From Hepsetus odoe (taxonomy: Eukaryota; Chordata; Actinopteri; Characiformes; Hepsetidae): 64,000 bases of DNA. Under the pieces are notes generated by a model. The model searched no databases and was not told the DNA's origin. It worked only from the letters and a program-made list of their open reading frames with translations. The translations under genes and the position numbers were made by a program. Shown one piece after another: positions 24,391 to 36,060 of the stretch. Every line of letters begins with the position of its first letter. Positions within the stretch are counted from its first letter, which is position 1. Location: positions 12,516,798 through 12,580,797 of the forward strand of contig CM029387.1 in assembly GCA_017165825.1 (NCBI GenBank), written 5' to 3'.

Positions 24391-25172
24391 TATTAAATAC
24401 TTTTACTGGAAACCTGTCCAGGGTATTGTCTAATTTTCAATCTTTTAGATGGATTGCTGTTTGGTTGTTAGACTAATTTTGTACAAAATGTTTTCCCAGT
24501 CCATTAGATGGTGCTTTTTCATGGCGGGCCCCATCATAATTGTACCAGTTCCCTTAACACAGAAGACAAGGGTTTGATGTCCCATCTGAGAAGGAATCAT
24601 AAACACTGTGTCTGTACTTTGAAAAAGACACAGATTATTTTCATCCACAGGAGTGGCATGTTATTATTGCTACTTTCATAACAATACGTAGACATGGGAG
24701 GAGGATTTAAAGGATGAGACTTGTTGTTGGAGGCAGAAATCCCAGGGTGGGGCTGCAGAGTAATACCCTGGAACATTGTACTGTTTTTGAAATCACACAA
24801 CATTAAAAAAAGAGGGTGGAAGAAACCCACCCCAGCTGTCTAGGGGAAGCCAACCACTTCCCTCATAACCCCTCCAGTGATTCTGATGTGAAAGTTGGAA
24901 TGAAGGTAGATTAAAAGAAGCAGGATAGTTTCCTTGTATAGATAATGATATAGATGAGGTATAGATAATGTCCTGGTGACATGCAATCAGAGAGGCTATT
25001 CTAATCTCTTACACATGTAGGGTCTGCGAGGGGTGAAGACATAATACACTGTAAACTGTAATCCCTATAAAAATTTCTATCTTATTTGGTCCGCCTTGGA
25101 CTCTTCGAAGCAGCTGTATCACAACTTTCGCATTATGAATCGTGACTTTATGATTAAATAAACCGTACTTAC

Positions 25173-25330
25173 CTCGGCTGCCGTCTTCGGGGGTGTGAGG
25201 AGTCTGATCTCTTCCAGAATCGCAATGCAACAGCAACGTTAAGGTATTTTTCCACCCTGGCGACTCGTTTGGAGCGTAAAAGGAAGACACACCCAGAGAG
25301 GTACAAACAGGAGGTACAAAAATCACAAAA
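25173..25330 (-). other. Probable 5' non-coding exon of GBP A
   Basis: The minus strand reads GCAGCCGAG followed by the near-consensus donor GTAAGTAC at 25172-25165. The first coding exon opens at an acceptor GTGAGCAG at 23302-23301, twelve bases before the ATG. The upstream limit is a guess. Confidence 0.5.
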
Positions 25331-25397
25331 CCAGGCGCCCCGACCTTCTGCTGACCTTACATGGTCAAGGAAACTATCGCCCTGAAAACGTGCTCCT

Positions 25398-25415
25398 GAA
25401 AGTGAAAGTGAAAGT
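25398..25415 (+). promoter_or_regulatory. ISRE/IRF-type triplet between GBP A and GBP B
   Basis: GAAAGTGAAAGTGAAAGT is three GAAAGT units in phase, a near-ideal IRF/ISGF3 site (GAAANNGAAA). It lies upstream of the GBP A non-coding exon and about 0.24 kb upstream of the GBP B non-coding exon, as expected for interferon-inducible GBPs. Confidence 0.75.
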
Positions 25416-25551
25416 ACCTCGCTATCGTTTACCCCCAGAACATGTTGTGCTTAAAGAAAACCTCAGCCTAATAAACCGAGAAGAATATTACATTTAAACG
25501 CTTTTTCCCCACTTTTTTTCCTTTTTTCGGTTGCTGCGTCAGTAGGTTGAT

Positions 25552-25560
25552 TTCTCGGAA
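25552..25560. promoter_or_regulatory. GAS (STAT1) site in the GBP A/B intergenic region
   Basis: TTCTCGGAA fits the TTCNNNGAA gamma-activated-site consensus, about 150 bp from the ISRE. GBPs in other vertebrates combine ISRE and GAS elements. Confidence 0.6.
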
Positions 25561-25599
25561 AGCCACTGCTTTACCTGAAACCCCCTCTCCTAGAAACTT

Positions 25600-25687
25600 G
25601 TCGGGCTGGATCGTTCTGCACTGAAAGCAGTCAGCTTTCCTCACATTCTCGGTACAGTTGCTGTAGCAGATTATTTCAGAGCAAGTG
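25600..25687 (+). other. Probable 5' non-coding exon of GBP B
   Basis: It ends ..GAGCAAGTG followed by the donor GTAAGT at 25688. The next acceptor CTGCAG precedes the first coding exon at 26512. The 5' limit is uncertain. Confidence 0.5.
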
Positions 25688-26298
25688 GTAAGTTTTTGGG
25701 TTTTGTCAAGGATTTGTTAAAGTTTCTTGAGTTTGTAGCGTATCTTAAACAATATGTGAGGCATGCTTAACCCTGAAAAAAGTGCTGGCACAATAGGAGT
25801 TGTTAACACTGATAGAGTCTTCATAGGTGACTTTTTTAAATAGCCAAAAACGGAAACAGGTATCTTTTAAAAAATATCAAAATATTGCTGGATTTAAAAA
25901 TGAGCTCATAGCAACTTCTGTAATATTTTAGAAAACATCCTATCCACTCTAACTATTATTTTTTAAATTTAACATGCTGATGTCAAAATACGTGTTTGAA
26001 TAATTGGAAATGCATTTTCTATTTCTATTGTTATACTACAAATTGTAACATGACCATTTTAAAAAGTTGGGAAACATGTAAAGTCTACAAATTTATGCTT
26101 TTAGAATTAAAATTCTAGAGTAAAAAAAAATTTTTTTTTTAATTTAAATTTTTACATTGTTTTACTCTTATTGTCATTTACAGTGTGGCTATAATGACTT
26201 GTGTTGCTGTACTGGTGAACTATGAACACTGTGAAAACTGTGGGACTGCTTAGGAATCTTAGAATTCCTATTCATTTGACCTAAACATTTATTCAAAA

Positions 26299-26407
26299 TT
26301 TATTCAAAACATTACCTAAGTATAAATTAACTTTTTTGGCTGTGGTTAATACCTGAATAACCACAGCCAAAAAAGGTTATTTATACTTAGGTAATGTTTT
26401 GAATAAA
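26299..26407. repeat. 109-bp near-perfect palindrome in the GBP B 5' intron
   Basis: Arms 26299-26347 and 26359-26407 (49 bp each, a few mismatches) flank an 11-base loop. The arm ends read TTTATTCAAAAC and GTTTTGAATAAA. It lies about 105 bp upstream of the acceptor of the first coding exon. Confidence 0.9.
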
Positions 26408-26530
26408 TGCACAATGCAGAATGTTACAGCAGTATTTGACATATTTACTATACCATAGAGAAATGAGGAAATCATACATAAAATGCTGAAAATTGTATTT
26501 CCATACTGCAGACTGTGGCAAGGGAGCATC

Positions 26531-29500
26531 ATGTGTAGTGATTCCATGCCAGCACCCATTTGTTTGGTGGAAAATGTAAATGGTTCTTTGTTTGTGAGTG
26601 ATGATGCCATTAAGTACCTGGACGGGATAAGCCAGCTGGTGGTGGTCGTGTCTGTGGTGGGGCTCTACCGAACTGGAAAGTCTTACCTCATGAACCGCCT
26701 GGCTGGAAAAAAAACTGGTAGGAGCAACCAAGCATTTTTAAACATTATCCCTTGAAGATTTTGGCAAGGACAAACTGGGTCTCTCTTCCACAGTGATTTG
26801 TTGGATCATATACACTGTTATGAAACAAACAATAGGAAACCCTCAGAGGCTGAAAAATAAAACATTCATTTTCAAAATAGGTTTATGCAGCTAGGTAGTG
26901 TAATACTATAGCTGTATTAGTTGCAAAGCCAGTCACTGCCCAAAATAACCCTGTTGAATCCAATAATCATTTATATTTTATTTTGTTAAAATAAGTGTTA
27001 GCATGTTGCTTCCCTTTACTTCCACTTTAAAAACAAGCTAACATAACCGGTTGTGCAAACATGCAAGGGAATGTGATTAACCCCCAAAATGTTGTACTTA
27101 TTGTAACCATGTTTCTGATGTTTTTAACTTCAACTGCAAGAAACTCACTTTGTACTGTATACCTCTCTGCTTTGAATTTATTATCTTTTTGTCTTATTGT
27201 TTTACTGTATATTTTTGGGTTTTACTGTTTTCTCTACTAGTTTTCTATTATTTTGCTGCTTTTTATTCCCCCTAACCTCATGTCTACTCTAAAAAGGAGG
27301 GTCCCCCTTAATGTTGTGTTTCCATTGTATAGTGCTTTACAATAAATTACAAATGTGACACATTTTGCAGTTGAATTTGATTTATTCACATATGAAATTC
27401 TTATTCACATATGAAATTTTATACATTTATCATATTATCCACATTCATGCAGAAAATTAAACTTTATTTACATAGAATTTTGATTTGCTTTTGAATTTGG
27501 AACATTTTCAAAAATACTCTGCCATAGTTTTAGGTTAAAGAAAAATAGGCTATTATCTCATAAATGCTTACATAAATGCTTATGTATAGTGTATGTTTAA
27601 CTTAACATTTAATGTATAGTGGCTCATTTCCAAATAAATGGAATCAAACCCTCAAAAAATGTAAAGTAGTAAAAGCTTTTTTTTTACAATTGCTGTTATA
27701 AATCTAATTATTTATGTATTTTTGTTAAATTTAAAAAGATGAAATTAGTAATCCTTAATTGATAACAAATTTTATTTCAATATTTTACAAACGTTATCAC
27801 ATATATTATTGTAGTAAACACTTCTTACGAGCAATATTTAAGTTCCCTGTTACAATTCTAATATCTAGTACCTTCCCTAAATAATGATGATGCTTTCTTG
27901 CTGATTTTAGGTTTTGCTCTTGGTAGCAGCATTGAGTCGAAGACAAAGGGAATCTGGATGTGGTGCATTTCACACCCCTTTCAAGCAGGACATATGCTGG
28001 TGCTGCTGGACACGGAAGGGCTGGGGGACATAGACAAGGTGAAGACTCCAACTCTCATTAAAATAAACCAAAAAATAAATGTATGCGATGTCCGCTTAGA
28101 GCGAAATATAAAAAAAATATATACTTAAAAATATAAGTAATATCAGCAAAATGTAAAAGTAATTCAGAAGTAAAACATGATTGTTCTTTGCCTTATATGA
28201 AGTTTATTTGAAAACAATACATTTCAAATAAACCCTTCACATGCACAGTTCTCTTAATAAAACAGTACTTTAGGAAAGCAAAAAATACCCTCAGATACAC
28301 TTTCTGGCTCTTAAACTAAACAAACTGGAGTTAGCCAGAAGCTAACACAGTACAATAACTATAATAACTGTAAAATGTTATAAAGTTGCTAATATTCAGG
28401 TTACTTAGGCCAACACAGAGAAAAGCCTACAGTAAAACAAAAAGGAAAAAATAAAACTTACATGGCATGACAACAGCATCCTTATAATGATTCCATACTT
28501 TATTAATTGATTTTTAACTGGTCAGAATTTTCTCACAATGCACATCAATATCTGAAATTTTAATTTTGTGAAACTAGGTGCAATTTGTTGGCTGACCTGT
28601 AGCTATGGCGAGTGTAACACATCTCTGAGTGCATTTTCCTGAAGTGTATAATGAAAATATTATTTTAGGGGGACTCAAAGAATGACGCCTGGATCTTCTG
28701 GCTGGCTGTGCTGCTTAGTAGCACTCTGGTCTACAACAGCTGTGGCACAATTGACAACACAGCATTGGAAAAGCTGCAGTATCCTTCATACTAACACAAA
28801 TCTATACGCTTTAAAAGTATTATGTCTTAAAACAATAGTAGAGCCATATGGGATATATAGAAGTAGAACTAGAACTATTTAGAACATACATTCACCAGCA
28901 TTTTTTTTTATGATGTCTTTAATCCTAAATTTGCTTTAGCTATGTCACTGAGCTTGCAGAGCACATTAAGATCAAACCACCTTCACCAGCAGGAGCTGAA
29001 GACGAGGAAGAGGAACAAGAAGACAGCCAGTTTGTGAGGTTCTTCCCAAATTTCATCTGGACAGTACGAGACTTTGTTCTAGAACTGGTGATAAAAAAAA
29101 AGGGCCAAGTTACTGAGGATGAGTACCTGGATTTTGCCCTTCAACTGAAGAAAGGTAATAATAATAATAGAATTGATAAAGATTGGTGATTTGGTAATGG
29201 AGTCATACAATGGAATTCATTACATTTTCTTCACTTGTTTTTAATTGTCTTGAAAATTTAGTTGCACTTAGACTTATACTTTGCCCTCACCCAAATATTT
29301 GTAAAGAGCATTATTTAAAATATACGTTTTTTCGATTGTTAACATTATTTTAGGTTAAAATACAAAGGTTCAGTTTCTGTGTATTTGTAGAATTTAACGT
29401 ATTTAAAAAATGTATCCACTACTCAGGATTAAAACTTCTTTTAAATTTACATTGTACAAATAAAAAGGAAATTGTGGAATAAAATTGGTCAAAAAATTTT

Positions 29501-32500
29501 TTGTACATTTGTTCCCTTAAAATATGTTAAACTAATTTTCCCTTAAAAATCTATTGAAATGTTTTGAACTAAAGTTAATTTGTATACTACTCTAAGTGTA
29601 TGAAGTATCTTTTTTTTAGAGTTTTAAACAGTACTTAAACAGTCAAAATAATGTCACATCGTGGCAGATGAGGCAGGATGTGAACAAAGAATCAGGCTCA
29701 TCGACAGGGGTTTAATTACAGAAGATGAACTGACAATGCACAACCACACCATATATGCATACACTAACAAACTAAGTACTCACAAACAACTCACAAATGC
29801 CATGTCACGATGACAAACAAGTCAAGTAATGTAACCAACAGCTCTGTCCTGACTTATACTTAGAGTCTAATGAGCCACACCTGGCAAAGTGGGACAAGTA
29901 CCAGGTGTGGCCAGTCAGGGCAGAGTTATACATGACAGAAACCTTTATCCAAACCTAGTTTAAAGTAAAAATTTTGTAAAATTGTAATTGCAGATGAAAT
30001 TGAACCAATCAGTGTGTAATACTAACTTTTTAAAAAACTTTCTTTCTTTCTTTCAGGTTTTGGTAAGACAGTAAGTGATTACAATCTTCCTCGTCAGTGT
30101 ATTCGGAGCTATTTTCCAACCCGGAAATGCTTTGTGTTCCCATTGCCGGCCTCCCAAGAAAACATGGCTTTCCTTGAAAGTGTAGATGAGCAAAACATTT
30201 TGCCAGGCTTTCTGAAGGTTACAGATTGTTTCTGTGACTATGTCTTTAAAGAAAGCAAAGTTAAAACACTTAAAGGGGGATACAGTGTCACCGGGAGGAG
30301 TAAGTGCTTTATTGTGTGTTTTTATAAGTGATTATTTTTAATGATCTTATATTTATTAATCTAATTAAACTTTAAACCTTAATGCAGTCAAATGTTTTGC
30401 ATCAGCTTTTGTGTATAACAGTGCCATTACTGTGTGTGTGTGTCTTAATATATTTTATCAGTGTTCGGTCATCTTGTGAGACAATATCTGGATACAATCT
30501 CTAGAGGCAACATGCCCTGTCTAGAAAATGCTGTAGTTGCCATGGCAAACATAGAGAACCACGATGCAGTACAGGAGGGGCTTAAGGTGTACCAGTACGG
30601 GATGGAAAAGGTACATATGCATACTCACATATATATGTAAAATCTCTAAATGCTATCCTGGTTTGAATGCTACCAAGTGACCAAATTAAAGAATGTAGTC
30701 TTCAGAAAAATAGATGATACATTTTCTCATAAATATATATGTATATTATGGTAAAACTATATGGAAGATTAATTTCACAAGTTAGCTATGTTAAAAACAT
30801 ATGTTAAAATAGCTATGTTAAACTAATGTGTTCTGCTATATCAGTAGTTTATTCCAAATAATTGGAGTGTTTGTAGCTGTCAAATACCCAAATCATAATG
30901 TAAGTATATTTCAGCCCGTTTTATTCTTCATATTATAATTATTAATAATATTTTGTGAGTGCAAAACATATTAGTTGACATTAACCTTAAATACACTGAA
31001 CATTTTTATAAGATCCTGTCACATCTGACCCTGACCTAATAATAAATTTTTTTTGACATTTTGTTCCAGGTGAGGACTTTGTTCCCTGTCGATGATTGTG
31101 AACTTTCTGCTGAACACCAGAGGTGCAGCAACATGGCTACTACTGAGTTCATGAAGCGTTCTTTTAAAGATGAAAATGCAGACTACCTCAGGTCACTGAC
31201 AGTGAGTCAAAGCAACTCATACATCATACAATGCCAAAATTGTGCCAAAATTATTATTGTACATTCGCATTCTAATGCCATCTCTCCTTCCATATCTTTC
31301 AACAATGAAAAGAGCAGTGAGAGAAATGGAGCAGCAGAAAAAACCAGCAGAGGAGAAAAAGAAGAAAATTTTTTACCTTTTTATTCATAAACACAAAGAT
31401 TAGGGAATGCACTGCTTACTGAGATTAAAGTGTGTTGACAAACTTCCAATCATACTGCTATGCATACTATATGGCCATATCCACTATTAGCACAACAATT
31501 TAGAAGTTAAAGTTGTCACTGAATTACTCAAATTATTTAAATTAACATTAATTTATGTAAATGTTCATGTGGGATATTCTTACATATGCATACATTTTCT
31601 GCATTTTCAGGAGGCAGTGGATAAAAACTATTTGGAGCTCCTTGATCAGAACATTGATAAATCAGAGAGAAAGTGCTGGGAGCTGCTGTCTGACCTGCAC
31701 AAGGATATGCATGAGCACCTGCAGCAAGGGGAATACACAAAGCCTGGAGGATATGAACTTTACTGCAGACACAGAGATAGCATCATTGCCCAGTACCAGA
31801 GACAGCCCAAAAAGGGAGTCAAGGTATGAAATGAAGTACCCACTTGACCTCCAATATTTTAACCATAGAAAGTAAAAGAGAAAAGACTCAAGGGATGTTT
31901 ATCTTTAAACCTCCCTAACTTTATATCATAGTGTCTGCATATTTACTTATTCATTTTATTAGGCTCAGGATGTTTTGGAGAAGTTTCTGAGTGAAAGAAG
32001 TGTGGAAGCAAATTCCATTATACAGACTGATAAAAAACTATCTGAAACTGATAAACAGATAAAAGGTAAGGTGGCTACAATTGTTTTTTTAACAACAATG
32101 TTTGAGTAATACCATATGAACTTTAATATTTTACTAATTGGGGACCCTTGCTGTCCTGATAGAATTTTTTTTTGAGAACCAAAATGCACATCTGAGTATT
32201 GTAGGTCACCTTTCCTATTGTAGAACATAGGATGTGTGTTCAGTTAAAATAAACAATTAATTAATTTAATTCATTTTGTAATTAAGTCCCCACCACCCCA
32301 ACCACCTTTATACAAGGTACATCATTTAAAACAACAGCTTTTGTCATATGAATCTGTTGACTTGAACAGTTTGAGCTGCGCCTGAAGAAATCAACTGGTT
32401 TCTCTTTATGCTCTGGATGTATTGCCATCCTGGGCTGCAACAGCCTCCAATTTAAGAACCACTAAATTCTTTAGGACTACGTTAAGAGAAACCCATATTT

Positions 32501-33280
32501 ACTTATACTTGCCAGTTAATATAATTTCTTACCCCCATTTTGGTCATTTGGAATCTTCTCATTTTTCATCTTTTTTTTCAAAGATCTCAAACATATAACA
32601 AATCACTTTTTAACATATGTATTTTTGGAAATTAAAGATAAAACCAAAGGTTTCTTAGAACAATGCAGTAGAAGAACTAATTTTGTTACCTAAAACATGT
32701 ACATTGTGTTGAAAGGGTTCACAGACTCACACATTTCATGTACAAAACCTGCTCTTTTTAGTATCATCCTTTTAAAATGTTATTTAGAATGTGAAAGAAG
32801 GATAAAAGTCTTTTATCCTTTTTACACATTATTTTTCTCTCCTTCTAAATCTTTCAATGAACAGAGGAGAGCGAGAAGGCAGCTCTAATGGAGCAGCAGA
32901 AAATTGCAGAAGAGGAGAAAAAGAAGGAAATGGAGCAAGCAATGTGGATGGAGAGAGAGTGCCATAAGGAGCTGCTGCAGCAGATGGAGAGGAAGTTTGA
33001 TGAGGAAAAGCATCTGCAGGAGAAGGAACTTATCAAAGCTTTGGAAAGTAAATTGGTTGAGCATAAAAACCTCCTTGCAATAAATTACATGGAGAAGGCT
33101 GAGCTGATTGGTCAGGAGATCGAGCAGCTTAAAAAAGAAAAAGAAAAAAACAGTCATACTCTATTTAAAGAGATTTTAATGCCTCTTGTGGATGTTGGCA
33201 AAAGTGTGTTCTCCGACATCCTCCATTATAAACTTGCAGCAAAACAGCTGAACATCCAAACCAGAGAAATAAACTCATAA
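26531..33280 (+). CDS. GBP copy B, guanylate-binding protein, apparently intact
   Basis: Exons: 26531-26717, 27911-28038, 28669-28778, 28940-29154, 30057-30299, 30462-30610, 31070-31201, 31611-31823, 31963-32065 and 32865-33280. They sum to 1,896 nt, or 631 codons plus stop, in frame with GT/AG junctions. The large GTPase domain has the P-loop GLYRTGKSY, switch region, DTEGLGD and the GBP-specific TVRD guanine-recognition motif (in exon 4). An acidic loop in exon 4 (DEEEEQEDS) follows the TELAEHIK helix. Residues after about 300 form the helical stalk, ending in a charged coiled coil; there is no CaaX box. GBPs hydrolyse GTP to GDP/GMP and assemble on pathogen membranes downstream of interferon. 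The Met at 26531 is the first in-frame ATG after the acceptor. Poly(A) signal at 33477. Confidence 0.93.
29652..29937. repeat. Possible solo LTR in GBP B intron 4
   Basis: The stretch begins TGTCACATCG and ends ACATGACA, and contains the inverted ACACCTGG..CCAGGTGT block and a CAGGGCAGAG end. This layout resembles the LTRs of the large element at 42.4-52.7 kb. No clear target duplication was found. Confidence 0.45.
31285..31376 (+). pseudogene. Relic of a GBP last-exon start inside GBP B intron 7
   Basis: The segment (TCTTTCAACAATGAAAAGAG..GGAGCAGCAGAAAA..GAGGAGAAAAAGAAG) resembles the acceptor and first 60 bases of the real last exon at 32,848-32,930. It is not in a usable splice context and looks like a partial duplicate. 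Confidence 0.45.
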
Positions 33281-33476
33281 AATGTCTATGAAAATCCAAA
33301 AGCATGGCTGTCAGATTATAACTTTTAATGACCACATTTCTACAGAGTTTAGTATTATATGCCATTTAACTGGGCAGAGGTTAAATACTAGTAACAATGT
33401 CTTTAAAAATGTCACTAATTACTCCATTACAGAGTATAAATGAACACAGTTCACTTGAATGAAATTGTATTTTATA

Positions 33477-33482
33477 AATAAA
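33477..33482 (+). terminator. Poly(A) signal of GBP B
   Basis: AATAAA, about 200 bp after the stop codon. Confidence 0.6.
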
Positions 33483-33778
33483 ACAATAGCTGATAAATGA
33501 AATTCCTTTTTTGCTCTTAATGTGTGCTATCGGTCCAGTGCTGCATACACAAACAGTGTTGAATGTGATAAGCAGTAATATATGCAGTAATAAGCATAGC
33601 AGTAATATATGCAGTAATAAGCATATATTACTGAATACAGTTTTACAGTAAAAATGAAATGTTAGACACCTTATTTAGCAGCAGGTCATTAAGAAAGTAC
33701 AAGGTGCAAAAAGTTTAGATGGCCTTAATCATTCATGTCCAAAGAGACATAGATTAGATTATGGCAGTCAGTAGTCAT

Positions 33779-34040
33779 GACAACAGCCAGATATGAACAC
33801 ATGAACCATGCTCCATGATTTAAGAAATAAACTGCCAGTTTATAGCTAAGTGTTAAATCAAAGAAATACACAGTTCTGCTCAGGAACCAATTTAACAAAG
33901 GAAGTGCGTCAACATAAACAATGATCTATGCTCTGCTCTGACTCATTGCTGCTTATAATGCCAGCCCCCAGTGAGGCACACCTGTCGCCCAAGCGGGCAC
34001 AGGTGAACACAGTCAGAGCAGAGCACCGCCTACTGTGACA
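33779..34040 (-). repeat. Possible solo LTR, related to the 42-52 kb element
   Basis: The right part (GCTCTGCTCTGACTCATT, CAGCCCCCAGTGAGGCACACCTG, GAGCAGAGCACCGCC, TGTGACA) parallels the LTRs at 42,454 and 52,339. The left part is diverged. Confidence 0.5.
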
Positions 34041-34513
34041 GACAATTAATTTTTTTTTACTTACAATCTTGCAGCAAGCAAACCACTAATGACTTTCATT
34101 TAGACTACTCTATACACAGAACATATCAGGTCCAGGTCTCCGGACTTCTGATCTGAAACTTTCAATCAACCACTCAAACCAATCATCACACACAGTCCCT
34201 CGCGCCTGGCCGGACAGCTGCTTAAGAAGTCCCAGATCATCCCAGATTTGTCCGTTCTTTGTTCTGAGAATTGGTCCTGTGTTGTGTATCACATGAAGTA
34301 TTAGATTGCCGCAGAATACTTGTGTCTCACTTTCTCCTTTCTAATCATGATATTGAGTTAACAGGTGCAGATGTTTGTTCTTCACACACACACACCATTT
34401 CATGTTAGTCACTGTTGGTCTGCTTTATTTGGCATCAGCATTAGTGCAGTGCTTTTTTCCCCTTATATGGTGCTGAGTCTTTGCACGCTTGTTGCATTGC
34501 TGACAGTGAATCT

Positions 34514-34658
34514 GAAATAGAAAGTGAAAGAGAATAGCCAACGTTTTATCGCTGCGGTCATGACCAGGAAATTCGTAAATAGTTAAAAAAGTTAAAGTAT
34601 TTGAATTTCAAAGAGTGCTGTCGTTGAGTTTCCCTCTCTTATGGGTGATTTCTCGGAA
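34514..34658 (+). promoter_or_regulatory. Orphan ISRE + GAS promoter-like region
   Basis: GAAATAGAAAGTGAAAGAG (34514-34532) is ISRE-like and TTCTCGGAA (34650-34658) is a GAS. The context GATTTCTCGGAAAG is identical to that at 25,549-25,562, and the bases after it partly resemble the GBP A/B intergenic region. No GBP exon follows in this window. Confidence 0.55.
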
Positions 34659-35150
34659 AGTCAGTGTTACCCTGAACGCAGTGGCGTTTGGGAGCTTAGG
34701 GCGGGCTGTTTTGCTGTGCAGCGGTCAGATCCCAGAGTAGAGTAGCGTGAACCTAGCAAGAATAATGAACCGGAAGTACTTCTGTTGTCGTGGTTACCAA
34801 GGATGCATTTTTCAAATTTAAAGGCTTACGCTTTAGATATCGAGGTGGCTTGCGGTTCCGTGAGACTACACCGATATTTTGCTCCGTATTTCATTGCCAA
34901 AGCGATTCATTTCAGCCTCTTTTGTGGATTAAAGGTAAAAATAGTGTTGTCGTTATGATGTATTTTGATATATAAATATTGGTGATAAGATTTCTTTATT
35001 TTTTTAATGTACAAACCACCTTATACTTTTGTATTATATATAAATCATATAAGAATATTCACATTACTATTTTTATAATAATTATTATTATTTATCACAT
35101 TATAAAGTCGCAAATGTAATTCAGTCTGTGTTAACTGATAAAGTCTACAG

Positions 35151-35263
35151 TGATGGATTACTACGGTACTGGCTTCAGACACAAGGTGGAGAAGTGGCCG
35201 TGGTCTTCCAGAACAGGCTTTTTCCACAAGACTTCTATTCCCGAGTTTCAACAAGAAAAGAAG
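35151..35263 (+). CDS. Orphan candidate coding exon, unidentified
   Basis: Acceptor GTCTACAG, an ATG at 35153, 37 open codons (MDYYGTGFRHKVEKW.. to ..QQEKK), then a donor GTGAAG at 35264. Upstream, a stretch ending AAAG/GTAAAA at 34,934 could be a non-coding first exon starting after the ISRE/GAS region. I do not recognise the peptide and see no following exon, so this may be a gene remnant or chance. Confidence 0.3.
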
Positions 35264-35554
35264 GTGAAGATATATCAGATCAGGTCAGATATATCAAATA
35301 AGCGTCATTGAAAAGTTTGCTGGGTTTTAGTTAGTAGAAAGTACCTGAGTAGGTTTGTTTCTTTTATAGATTTTTTAGAACTAGTTCAAGTGTGGAAAAT
35401 GTATATAAACCAGAGATTTTATGCATTTTCTTCCTGGTTTATATTTTCTACACGTTTTAATCAATAAATATGGTAATTACGTCGATGCCATTGCAATATA
35501 TCATGGCAATATTTATTATTCTTTTATGTAAATGGACTGAAATGTAATAATCGA

Positions 35555-36060
35555 TTGATGAAACCGGACTTTTATTTTGATAAACCAAGGAGATGTTGCA
35601 ACCGGAAGTCTCCCCCGTATTCTTGGCAATTTCACACTGCTCAATTTCACACTGCTTGGAGAGAAAGCGGGGTTTCAGGGGCTGCAGCCGAACCCGCTAG
35701 AAGACGGCGGTGCCCGCGGAGCGTACATTTGGACTTTAGTTTGACTTTTTGTTAAACGCTTGCGTAACCTCTCCTTTTTGGGGTCCTACTTCAGAGGAGG
35801 AAGGGTCCTTTGGGGAGGGGTACTGTAACGGTTCTGTGCCAGTAGAGGGCGCCCTAGATGAGGGCTTCATGTGCCTCATCGGGGGCTAGCGTTATAAGCC
35901 CTAACGAATCAGAGCAAGTCGCTGGTTATTGTGTGCTTACTTATGTTATGTTTTACACGTTATGTTTAGTACATTTAGTTTATGAGTTCTGTGCACGTTT
36001 TCTGTGATTAAAATTCAGTACGAAGCTCTCGGCTCTGCATTGATGTCCAGCCCACGACAT
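35555..36060 (+). mobile_element. 3' end of a Gypsy-like LTR retrotransposon with LTR
   Basis: A purine-rich GGGGAGGGG tract (about 35,812-35,820) immediately precedes TGTAACGGTTCTG at 35,825. The following roughly 235 bp have LTR features: a GCTTATAAGCC-like block, an ATTAAA signal and a TCTGCATTGATGTCC end. Upstream sequence could be the tail of pol. The right limit is uncertain. Confidence 0.5.
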
